64,000 bases of DNA from Chionis minor (Eukaryota > Chordata > Aves > Charadriiformes > Chionididae), in assembly GCA_013398295.1 (NCBI GenBank), contig VZSF01007311.1, positions 480,157 to 544,156 of the forward strand, given 5' to 3'. Below the pieces are notes generated by a model that saw only the letters and a program-made list of their open reading frames with translations, ran no database searches and was not told where the DNA came from. Of this stretch, positions 29,201 to 41,200 are shown piece by piece (within the stretch, counting starts at the first letter, position 1; each line of letters begins with the position of its first letter). Position numbers and translations under genes: made by a program.

Positions 29201-32200
29201 TGTTGTTGGCATCCACAAAATGTTTGTGCTCTGACTTTAACAGAAATGCATTTTTATTTCACTGCATTGTTAGTACGTTTGCAGAAATTCAGGTTTTCCT
29301 GCCAAAGAAGAGGCTTGCAAGGTGATTTTTAAATGATTGTTTTTCTTTTGCTGTGTACCACTCAGATGTCAGGCATAATGAAAACTCCTACTTGGTGAAT
29401 TGCAACGTGAAAACTGTTTTTTATGCATCAGAATAGATTCATTAATTAGTCTGTATTAAGTTTTAGAATTGCATTTTTAGTGTCGCTTGAACATTGAAGC
29501 CAGGATGTTCAGAACAGGATGCATAGTTGGCCTTCTATTTCCTTATGTGAAGAATTTCTCAATTCAACTAATCAGCATTTGATGCTTGGAGACTGTAGAA
29601 ACCGGGCTGCATATATTCTGCTTTTTCAAAATCTTGATTTCAGATTTAACCAGTTTGCTATAAAATATTTTTACTCCTGGTTTTCAGCTCTCCGAGGAGC
29701 ATCATTTGGATGCTCGTATATAGAAACTCCATAGCTCCATTTGGAAATGCATGTATAAGAATATAAATTAGGAGTCTAACTGCATATTGGTAGAATGCAG
29801 CAATTGGACGAATAAATAATACAGTTCTTACCTTTGCAGAACTGTCTAGAAATCCTTTGTAGCCATGGTGGACTAGAGGCTGAGAGAAAAGATAAGTGTA
29901 ATCGAACTTTGCATGATGTTGCTACTGATGATTGCAAACATCTCCTAGAAAACTTAAGTAAGTAAATGCTATCAGCACTATATAAAACTGTTTTTAGTAA
30001 AGAGCTTGTGGGACAAAAATGAGAAATATTAACAGGACAGTTGTCACTTTTGGCACGACAAAATTAAGTTTTCTTAACATAGCAAGTTTCTGCTCTCCAA
30101 ATTTTGCAAAAGCATATGATAAAGAACATTATTAAATTATCTATGTCTTTGATTTTAAACCATTTGAAAAGACAGTATATATTGTACATGTGCAAACATC
30201 CATATTCTCTTAAAAATTCTGAATTTAATATTAGTAATTACTTTTTCCAAACGTGTTATTCTCTTCTTCAAATCCTTGCAGAAAAATCACTTAGTGGTGG
30301 ACAGCTGTCAAATTTCCTCAGGCTGAGACAATCATCTAGTCATATCTGAATCTCTTTTTAGTACACAGTTTTATTTCTCACTTGTTTATTGTTGAGGGGA
30401 TTATTTGTTTTATTCTTAAAAAAGTCTTAGAAACAACATCAAGCAACTTCTTTTTTCCAACATCAGTAACTTCTGTCAGAAGATTATTGTTCTGTTGGAA
30501 CATGGCATCATCTTCCTTCTGTGTAAGTTTTCTCAAAATTCAGTAGAGCAGGCTGACCTGTGTATTTCTTGAGTTAGAACTCAGTCTATTCACCCACAAG
30601 TTCTGGGTTTTCTAGTTCTCTGTACAGTCAGAAGTATTGTCTTTGTAGATATGTATGCTTTGTATTTTTTCACTCTTGTTGTATTTGTGTTGTGGAACCT
30701 AGTAGTTGAGTTCACTGGTTATCAACAAATTAGGGAAGCTTTCTGTGTGCTGCTTCTGATTTTCCTCTTCAGCTATTATAATCTAGGTTCTTACCATTTT
30801 ACTGTAGGTGCAGAGGGGAACACAATTCACTTTTTATTAGAAACTCCTCTGTGGTCTACTTCTTTATCAGACTGAAGCCAGTTTCTGATGGCTGAATCTG
30901 TAGTTTGATAAATTGATGCTTGTATTATTTTCATCAGTCCTCGTACCCAGTTTCTCTGCTCAGACTTATCATGAATCCAACAGCTTTTGTCAAGTCAGAA
31001 CATTTGGACTCCATTTCTCTTGTTTCATTTGTTAAGGCTGTAGTTAACATTAGTGCATAATTAGCCCTCCCCCCCGCCCAGTATCTCCAGTATCTGACCT
31101 GTGGAAACTTGGAAACACCACTCTCCTCTGGGTATACACCTCAACAAGCCAAGATGGCATTTTGGGTAAGCTATGTATGTGCCATCCTCTACCTTCCTCA
31201 CAATCCAGTAAGGTTTCCACTGTAAAGAATTACATGCATGTGGGACAGGAGGATGTGCTCTGACGGATCCGAACGACTGAGAGCCAGGATTGCCAGCTGT
31301 GCTGCAGAGGTCGCATGCACTGAAATTTAGGCATCCTCTGCAGCTTTGTCCCGGGGGTCTGTTTCCTTGTAGAGAACCCTCTGTATTTCTTGTAGTCATT
31401 GCTCATTTCCCTGAGGTCCAGCCATCAGAAGGGCAAGCCTCTGATACATTTCTCACAATCCCACATCTGAAAGATGCCTTTGAGTAATCTTTTCCCTATG
31501 GTAGGCTAGTGGGTTTAAATCAGAGCTTCTCTGGCATCAGAAAAGCTTCATTGGTTTGTTTCAGCTGAAGATTTGGCTTCTGAACTCAAAAGCAAAACTA
31601 AGATCATGTTGCAAAGTTTCATAATAAGCTGATATCTTTTTGTGTGGTGCACTCATTTCTAATTTCAGGGATAGTTTCTGAAAGGTATTATACAGTTAGA
31701 AGATAGTTTCATTTTCACTTCTAATCATCTAAATGATCCATATAGACTGCTGCTGCTTCTTTTGAGTTAGTTGTATTCCATTTGTCAAAGAGCAAGACTG
31801 ATAATAACTTCATTAAATTAATTTTGTTTCTAGAATGTGCATGTAAACTTCCTACTTTCTTCTTTGAATATTTTGACAATTTATTCTATAGCAAATCAAA
31901 TGTACGCTTCCAAATGAATTTTCTGTCTTTCTGTCTTAGCTCTTAGCTTTTTATTTTAAGACATTTGGCTCAACTAACTGTGTTTTCCACTTGTGCACCA
32001 GTGCCAGAAAATTCCTTTCTGCATCAATAATAAAAATGTGCACAACCACAATAAACTGAATTGTTCAGACACTACCTACCATTTGTCTTAATTTATATGA
32101 AATTAGTCTGTAAAGAGGAAATAAAAGATTAAGTAAGTTTTGCCTTGCTTCCTGTTATTTAACCATAATAATACTGATTTTTTTTGTAATGTGAAAAAAG

Positions 32201-35200
32201 ATAGATACCTTGATACTTGTTTTTCATCACTGCTCTGATTTTGTGGTGGTGACCTGTGCTGCTCTAACATTTGCTTTTCTGTAGCAGAAGATATTTTGTA
32301 GCTTTCCTTTGCAATATTAGATGTTATTGGTGTTTAATAATACATTTTTTTAAATTGAGTTTTACAGTTTTTCTCATTCTTGGTTTCCTTTTTTTCAACA
32401 GACGCTCTTAATGTACCTGTAAGGATTTCGGTCAGTGGCATTGAACCAGCCCATTGTGGTACAGAGGAATTCGATACAGAAAACACAATATGTGCTTTAA
32501 ATATCCGCAAACAGACATCATGGGATGATTTTTCAAAAGCAGTGAGTCAGGCAGTGACAAATCATTTCCAAGCAATCGCTTCTGATGGATGGAGGAACCT
32601 AGAAGACCTGTCATTTAATAGTGCTGCAGAATCCAACATTGGCCTCAGTGCAAGCAGTATATTATCTGTCAAACTAGGTATCAATATTGATGTAATAATA
32701 AAAGCAAAAAATGGGGGGGGCATGTCTTGAATTTGTAAAATCTTGTATGTAATCTGAAAATGTCTTTAGATTTCTGGATTTTTTAAAGCTTAGAGTAAGA
32801 AAGACCAATACTAGCTGTGAAACTTTGAATAGCGCTGGCATGAAAGCATTCTTTACTTTTAGCTATGCGTACGGTACGATTCATTAAGAACTTTACTATC
32901 ATCTTGGGGACTATGAGGTCCTATGTTAATCGGTCCTTTACTTAATATAGTACTCCAGAGGAGGGATCTGTATTACAGGTGAAACAAAACAAGTCAAAGC
33001 AAAGCCCACCCTGCATCTCTCCAGTACATCCAGAATGTACAGTAAATCCAGGTTGTAAATCATGAGCATAGTTAGAACAGAACTACTCCTGTTTTATGTA
33101 ACTTTACCTATCAAGGTAAAACAGAAAAATCCTTAAAATGATGAGGAATTGGCCAAAATGTGGTAGCAATAGTAACGATTGCATAGGATATTGAAAATTC
33201 ATGGGCTTCATCTTAAATCCCCTTCTGCCTCCACGTGCCCACCCCAACAAAACCCTGTTCAAATTAGACTATGCAAATTATCTTATTTTACTTTATTTTA
33301 CATATAAAGGACAGCTATTAAACTTGTGTCTTAGTTGTCAGAAAACATTAGTATCCTCAGCCATGTATCAATAGTATGATTCAGTACATGGGACAGTTTT
33401 GTTTGTCAAATTTGTCAGTGTATGTACGCAATCGTTGTAAGAAACTGAATATGCTTGAGCATAGGACACTTCACATAGATACAGGGAATATCTCTCTTTT
33501 ATTTTTATTTTTTAACAGGAAACATTTCATGGTCAACAGGACAGATCTTTTCCCAGCCACCATGGGACTTTTTGAAGAAGAACAGAGCTGAGCATATCAC
33601 AGTGTTTTTGTTTGGTAATTTTCAATTCGTAATTTTCAATTCATAATTTTCAGGTTTGAATATTAAGTCATTCCATATGGGATATATAATTTGTGAGTCA
33701 CTTGCTGCCAGTTTCGTTCTTCAGCATTGCTTGATCTTCAGAATTATATCCAATTAATTAACTGGATTTTAAAGGGTCTACAATATTTAGAAAATACACT
33801 GTCACATAAAAGCCCTACTAGCTTTTATCAGTTGTACAGTAGTATCCATTTGATTTAGGTCATCGTTACTCACCCATCTATGTTGCTAGATAAATGCCTT
33901 TCATTTTTTCACCATTTTAATTTGCATAGCCTGTAATTTTAGGAGATTGCTGTAGAATATAGCATGAAAAGCATATCTATCCATCATACATGCTTATAAA
34001 CATGAGAGATTTAGAAAAGTTATTCGTGTGTCTCTTTTTAAAGGACCTCAAGAAGGCTGCTTAAATAGTGTGACTTATGCATCTATGATCCATCTTCAGA
34101 CACTTCAGAATTACCTCCGCCTGGTAAGTACCAAGCTAGCTTCTCTCTGCGTGCCATTTATATGTGAAAATACTTCTGTAAGAATGTTGACTAAAAAAAA
34201 TTGATCTTCTGCTCTGTGAAAGAATGTCAAGACTTCTAAAAAATGAAATGGGATGAAAGCTGTTTCTTTATAATAAATTTCCCCCTAAATCTTACCCTAA
34301 TAAGTTTAGTCACATGAGGGCATTAACTTCCTTCTTTAAGTAGCTGCCATCTGATTAACTGAACTGCTTAAGAAAATATAGTAAAATCTCTGTGATATCT
34401 TATTTCTTTCCAAAGTTATTTCATTCCACTTTTTGAGGGGAAAGTAAATTAGAATAACATTCATGTAAGCAATTACTTCAGCTTGAATTTTATTATTAAA
34501 TTATATATATATCTCTTGTAACTCACAATTTACTTAATACCTCAAAATGTAAGGATAATTGGATGAGTTAACTTTCATAGATCATTTGTTTTAACGTTGC
34601 TAATCAAATCAGAATGAGTTTAAAATCTGCATGATTTCTGCTGTGTCCTTGTGTAGTGTTTTATGTTGTTAGAAGAACAGTTACGTGCCATAAGTTTCTG
34701 CTGTATTCAACAATATTGCACAATTATGTGAGTGCATTCCCTTACTGACTTTTTAGAGTCAGTATTAAAACTATTAAAACTTTTTAAATAGTTCTACATT
34801 TAAGACAGATGAAATAATTTTTATTCAACCCTATTGATAACATGATCCCTTTTCAACTGGAAATAAAGTCCTTAATCTTAAGTCCTTAAATTAGCAGTGA
34901 CTTACACTACTCTTTGATGATTTTAACATCATTCTGGTTTATATATTTTAATGCAAAATCAAAAAAATATTTGTGACTCGTAAACTAGTCCTTCCTAAGT
35001 GAATTTTTCAAGTGTTAGTGATTGTTATAATGGCAAAATGCCTTTTCATGTAGTTTTACAAATTAGGATATACATTTATTAATGTATTTCCAAGATGTCA
35101 TATGTAAATATTACCTATTCTGAAACTAACATAGTAAGGATTATCAGCTCTAGTAGTGCAAAACAAAGAATTTGTATGTTAGGTGCTGATTGTTTCATCT

Positions 35201-38200
35201 AGGTAAAAAAAGAAATAAATCCAGGTCTATGAACTTTCAAGAATAATTTATTGTCTGTCTGTAGGTTGAACAATACCGTAATGTCATTTTCCATGGTCCA
35301 GAAGGAAGTTTGCAAGACTATATAGCATATCAGATAGCAGCCTGCATGAAGGTATTAACACAAACCTATGAATTAAATTAGTTCATAAATTAGAGTTTGC
35401 ACTATTTCACCATATCTATACATTTTCAACACAGCAAAAGCAAGTGGCTGCAGGAACCACATGTGAAATTGTTAAAGTTGAAGTGGATGCTGGTTTCTCC
35501 AAGGAGCAGCTTGCAGAACTGTTTATCAGCAGTGGTAAGGTTATTTTAGTAGAACTGATTTTGGTGATTTGTGGCACTATTTTTAATGGTACAAAGTAAA
35601 GAAATACACTAAAACATTTTGCGTAGTGGGTGGCCTGTTCTAACAGAACCTGTAGTGTTCCAGGTGCTTGGGGAATAATGATAAGAGTCTAAACTGAGGT
35701 AGAGCTAAAGTGTGACAGTCCAATAGGGAGTCAGAAGTGGAAAGTTCATGCCGTTTAAGTAAAATTAATAGTTCTTAATATGGTTTCTGTCTCATTGCTT
35801 TTTTCCCTTTGTTTGTGAGCCTTTGAAAGTTGATTGCTATGGTTCAGATCTACTGAATCAGAAATGAAGGTCTATTGTTGCCTTGTAGCTGTTCTAATGT
35901 TGTTTTTTAAGGAAAAAAGATATGAGAATGGAAGCTATAATTATAAACTTTCTGGGAATAAAAGGAGCAGTGAATGACTTTTTAAGAAGTCAGATGCTTT
36001 TGATACATGCTTGTTTACTAGATACTTATGTGTGGATCTGAGCCAAGTTTTGTCACACCAACAGGCAAATGTTAGTGTGTATATTCTGACCCATGACTAC
36101 AGGATGAAGTTGAATTTTTGTTAAAACGAATGGTTTTATCTTAATGGATATGAGTAGCTACATGAAGATTAAAATCCTGTTACTTGGGTGCTCCACAATG
36201 AAGCATTCTCAGAATGGTCAATAGGCTATAGCTGTGTAAATTCATGATAAATAATGGGTAAGAGTGAAATAAGGACAAAGTGGCCAAAGATGAATGACAG
36301 TGAAAATGGGCAAATTAAGTATGGAAGCAGAAGAATGGGGTCACATGGGTCAGTCAGAAGTAGAAAGGAGAACTTAAAAAAAAAAAAAAAAAAAAATAGC
36401 ATTAAAAGTGAAGGAAAAGCAATGTTTTCTGTGGAGCACTGGTTCATGGGCAAGTTGTGCTGTGTTTTGCCCATAATCATGCATTCATATTCTGATTTCT
36501 TCTATTTGACCATAGTATTAACTATGCGGTAATAATACAGTATATAATATTAATATAAAATATATAAAATAATATAGAAATAATATAATATATAATGTTC
36601 CGCATACAGTAATAATGTAAGAGCCTGAAAGGTGATACGATTCATCCTTTTCTTTGGTACTGTTCAAATTAATCTTGGCTCAAATACAGTTTTTCTATTT
36701 GCAAGTAGTCATCAGATATGTAGGTGCTTTCAGCCCTTTGCAGCTTTGTTCTATTTTGATTCCATGTCTGTTTGATGAGTTTTTAGCTTTTGGGGGGTTT
36801 TGTTGACAAAAACTAGCAATAAGGTTTGAATCTAACCTTGGTAGCAAGACCTCATTTTCATCCAAAAATGTTGGGCTTTTCTCTTTTATTATTTTTTTGT
36901 TATTTTTTCCTCTTCTGCAGCTCTGGGATCTTAAATTTACCTCTCATTTGGTATGACCATTCACATTATAAATAAATGCAATAGGTGTCATTACTGCTTG
37001 GAATAACCTTGTGTTTTGGGAGCTGTGATTTTCACATTTCACTTTCTTTATTGAAAGAGGCTGGGCTTTAGGCACTTAGGTACCAGTTCCAGTTGTACCA
37101 ATGCAATCCTCTGGATGCATTCTCACATGCTACCGTGATGACACTTCAGGGCAGCCAGAGCTTTGAGAGGATCAGCCCCAACCTTTTTTCCTTCTCACTG
37201 TGGACAAACCAGAAACACCAAGAGGAATCTGAATCTCATAAGCAAATGTTTTATTCAACGAAACCAGAATTACTAACTTTTTAATAGAAAAACTCCAGTT
37301 TAGTGGGTGACACTGAATGCCACCTTCTGCCTGCTGCGCATCCTTCAATTGTGCTTTCATCCTGTAGCTTTCATTAGCTTTCGTGGTTGCAACAAACTCC
37401 ACACAGTCCCCTGGGACAATATCTGTGCTTGTGAACAGCAGCAGAGGCATCCCCTGGGCTCGTGCGATGGTGTGCAGTGCTGCATGCTGTTTGTTACCAT
37501 ACTTCCTGGTGTAACTTCAGCCGATGTCAGTTGTTTTCTGCCAGAAAATCGTGATCACGGTTTGGAGGATAGCTTGTGTCAGCAGTTATTCCCACACACC
37601 GTTTCGAGTGCCATCACGTTGCTGGGAGAGAAGAGACCGTTCAGTCAGAATTCAGCTAGGGTTTGGTGTTTAGCCTGCAGGCCTGAAAATCATTCATAGT
37701 CTTGTTTATTTCCTAGCCACTATCTCTTAGGAAAGCTGCTTCTTTCGGATGCTTTACTTTGTGTCAGCAACACACTCTTGTTAATAGTTTGCACTTGCGT
37801 TTCAGCATTGTGCTGCTGGTTGAGTCTCTCATTTTTCTGCCTGCTTCTTTCTCCATCGTTCTGCCGCATCTCCTCTCCTAGGAGAGCACTCTCCTCCGCT
37901 CTCTAAATCGTTCCGTCAGGCACAGAGGGAGGTTCCTGTCCTCCCTGCTATCCTGCTAGGTCTTCTTAGTAAAACAGGGCAGCAATAGTCAGGAAACTGC
38001 AAATAAATTGCAATCATCGGCTTACAGTCAGTTGGTCTAAGTTTTGCCCTATTACTCATCATTTTCCTTAATAACCATCTTTAGTACCACCTTCAGAAAG
38101 TTCTGAAACAAGGCAGGGCACAGTATACTGAAGACAAGTGTTTTGTTTAATATTTGTATTACAGAAGCATTGATCTGGGATTTAGTGTTACAGCAACACT

Positions 38201-41200
38201 TGCAAAGGCTGTATCTTTTTTAGGCAATAAAATGTTGAAATCAGGAAAAATAAAGGAAAAAATCTGAAACACAAAAAAAAGGCAATATAGATATATAATT
38301 TTAGTGCCTCTTAGGTTCAAGTGCTACTGTTTGTGCCTCAAACTAGCTCTGATTATTTGGGTGATTCTTAAAGGTATTGAAGGAAGTTTTGAAGAGAGGA
38401 TAGTAGCAAACAAATAGACAGTCTCACAGAGTAATTAAGTTGCTTATAAACATGGAATATTCTGAATCCTTTTATCACTACATGGTATAAAGAGTACATG
38501 TTAAAAGTTTAAGATGTATTACAGCAAATGAAAGAAATGTTTCCAGAGAGCTTTGCTATCTTTTCTGTTGTATTTATTTTCTGTGTGCTGAAATCCTTCC
38601 TGTCTATGAAGATCCCATCATAGCCATTTCAGGAATTTATTTTAATAATAGCTTTCAAATTTTTTTTCTTACTGTACAGTATGATATTATTTCCATTGTT
38701 TGATTTTATGCTTCCAGTTTGGAACATATTATACATTGTTTGATTTTATGCTTCCAGTTTGGAACATATTATACAGTCTGTCTGCTTCTGTGAACAAGTT
38801 AAAAGGCAACAAGTAAAATAAAAAAAAAATCCTTTGTTGCATTAGTAGCAGTAAAAGCTGGATGCATAAATAAAAGTCAATTTTCGTAAGTAGACATTAA
38901 TGGGATTTTTACATTTCAGCTTGCCTGGTCCCAGTTAAACAGCCTCCTGTAAGCAAGACAACCATTGTGATCTTAGAAAATCTGGAGAGAGCTTCTTTAT
39001 CTGAATTGCTAGGAGATTTTCTGGCACCTCTTGAGAATCGCAGTTCGGAAAATCCTTGCACTATTCAAAGAGGTATTTAAAGAATTTGGGATGGAGAAAC
39101 ATTTTTAATACAGTACAGTTATATTATAATACATGACAAACAGGGAACTTAGAGGACAAAATTGCAATTTGTTCAGTTTTAGTATTTTACTGCAAACGGT
39201 AGTTCTTAAGCAAATATAGCATTCTTTAAGGCTGATTTAGGTGGTGTTTTTTTCTTTTGCATTATGTCACTGCTTCTTGCTTTTATATTGAATCATATCA
39301 AAGCTTTGCGTATTTTTTTTTTTACGGTTCATTTTTAGCAAATGGAGTTTCTGGTGCCTTTTACTTTCATGAGAACTGCTTTTTACTGGGGACAATCGCA
39401 AAGTGTCATCTTCATGGCTCTGACCTGCTGGTTCAGCAGCATTTCCGTTGGGTTCAACTTAGGTGGGATGGGGAACCAATGCGTGGCTTGCTTCAAAGGT
39501 TTTTAAGAAGAAAAGTTATAAACAAGGTAAGAACTTGAATCAGCTTCAGCAATTTTGTTCATCACCAGCTCTGTGAAATACGTAACGATACTGATGTCAA
39601 AGGCTGAGCGCATAGCTAAGTTGTTCCACGAAAAAGCTTTCATTTCTGGGAAGATACAGGCTGTGTGTCTGTAAATGTTGTGCTTGGCTTCATATAGAAA
39701 GGTGTGTGGCCATGGCTGATCAGCATAAACGTACAGGATGGCTGCAAATAATTATATTGTGGATACTTCCTTATCCACTGTGTGAAAACATCCTTCAGTA
39801 ATTTTTTTCATCTTCTCTGTAAGCATGATAGTAAGAATCTGTTCAGCGAATGTAAAATCCCTTTCTTGAGGAATTTATTCTATATATCTAAAATAAGATA
39901 GTTATATGTCCTATGTGTATTTTCTAAGTTTTAAGCAGCAAAAAGAGTTTTCATGATTTTCAAATCAAAGAGGAAAGAGGGGTGAAAATACATCAGTAGG
40001 AAAGTTGTTTTGAGCAAATAGGCCTGCTTAAGCTGGACCAAAAGCCCAAGAGAGAATAAAGATGGGAAGACTGTTCTAACATGAATAGACACACAGAGGA
40101 TGAGAAATTAAAAGAAAGATGTGGGCAAAAGCAGAACTGTGGAATTTTGAAAGTTATTTGGAAGAAAATCATTCCAGTGTGATAGCAGCTATTGCAGACA
40201 GTCAGGCAGTGTTAGACTTTGGAAAGGGGGACTTTAATTGAAACAGCTGCAAAGGAAAATAATTTTGGCAGCAGAGTTTTGAACAGGCTTAAAAAGGGAC
40301 ATTGTTCTAGGAATAGAAAAAAACTGTCAGCAGTAGAGAGTCCTGGTCTGGGACAACAGACCTACTGTCAGTTCTGACTGTTCAGATTGTATCTTGGTTA
40401 TCTTTGGGGATGTCATCGCCCATACCCTGTGCCACAGTTCTCATCTATAAAAGCTTACTGATTCAAAGAGATGCTAAAGAAGAAATGTGCGGTAACTGAA
40501 CATTTCAGTGGTGATAATGAGGAAATTTAGAAACATTTCTTAGATATTCTTTAATAGTAAGAACAGGAATACAGAATATTAAAAAAGAATCATGAAATGT
40601 ATCAATGAAACTCATGAAATAGTACTTCTCCTAGATTACTTTTTTCAGGTGCATAGTTATTTTTAAGTACTTTTTTCTGGGTGAAACATTGTTTACTGTT
40701 TTTCCCTGTGTGTTTTAAATCTTTGAGTCCCTGCAGACATGGTAGGCTGGAACCATTATGAGTGAGTGACTGGTTGAGGGCGTGAATGGTTTCCAGAATC
40801 CTTGCAAAGGATGGGGAGTGGAGCAATTGTCTGCAAGCAAGTAGGTGGGTTGGTTGAAGCTGGTATCTTGCAGATACACTGTGGTGCTGGAATGAGGTAT
40901 AGACCAGAGCACAGTGCAATAAAAGGATGTAGCAGAATTCTCTTCCATCCTCTTGAGGAGAAAGGATGTATTCTCAAGTGTACACTGGAGAAGATGAAGT
41001 GATCTATGCCCCTCTTACAAAAGGACAGAAACACTTTGATTGTAGGTGATTCAAAGAGGACTGTCTTCAGTTGAGTAAGGGCCAAGAAATACAGCAGTGC
41101 AGACAATTGCAGAAGCAGTGGTATTCTGACTTGTTCACAGACAAAGGCTGGATCAGTCTTACTCTGCCAAACTCCTTTGGCTACCAGAACTTGCAGCATC

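Larger units (their letters stand above)
35535..38919 (+). other. CTTNBP2: Intron 13 of CTTNBP2
   Basis: About 3.4 kb. It holds an A21 run (36376-36396), an AT-only stretch (36535-36595) and a perfect 40-bp tandem duplication (38695-38774). A moderately GC-rich piece at about 37080-37640 was not recognised as any family. The acceptor is TACATTTCAG ending at 38919. Confidence 0.85.

Noticed and set aside
40756..41199. 147-codon minus-strand frame in intron 15
   Set aside because: No recognisable family. Two other minus-strand frames overlap it in other phases, as expected for chance in a stop-poor stretch.
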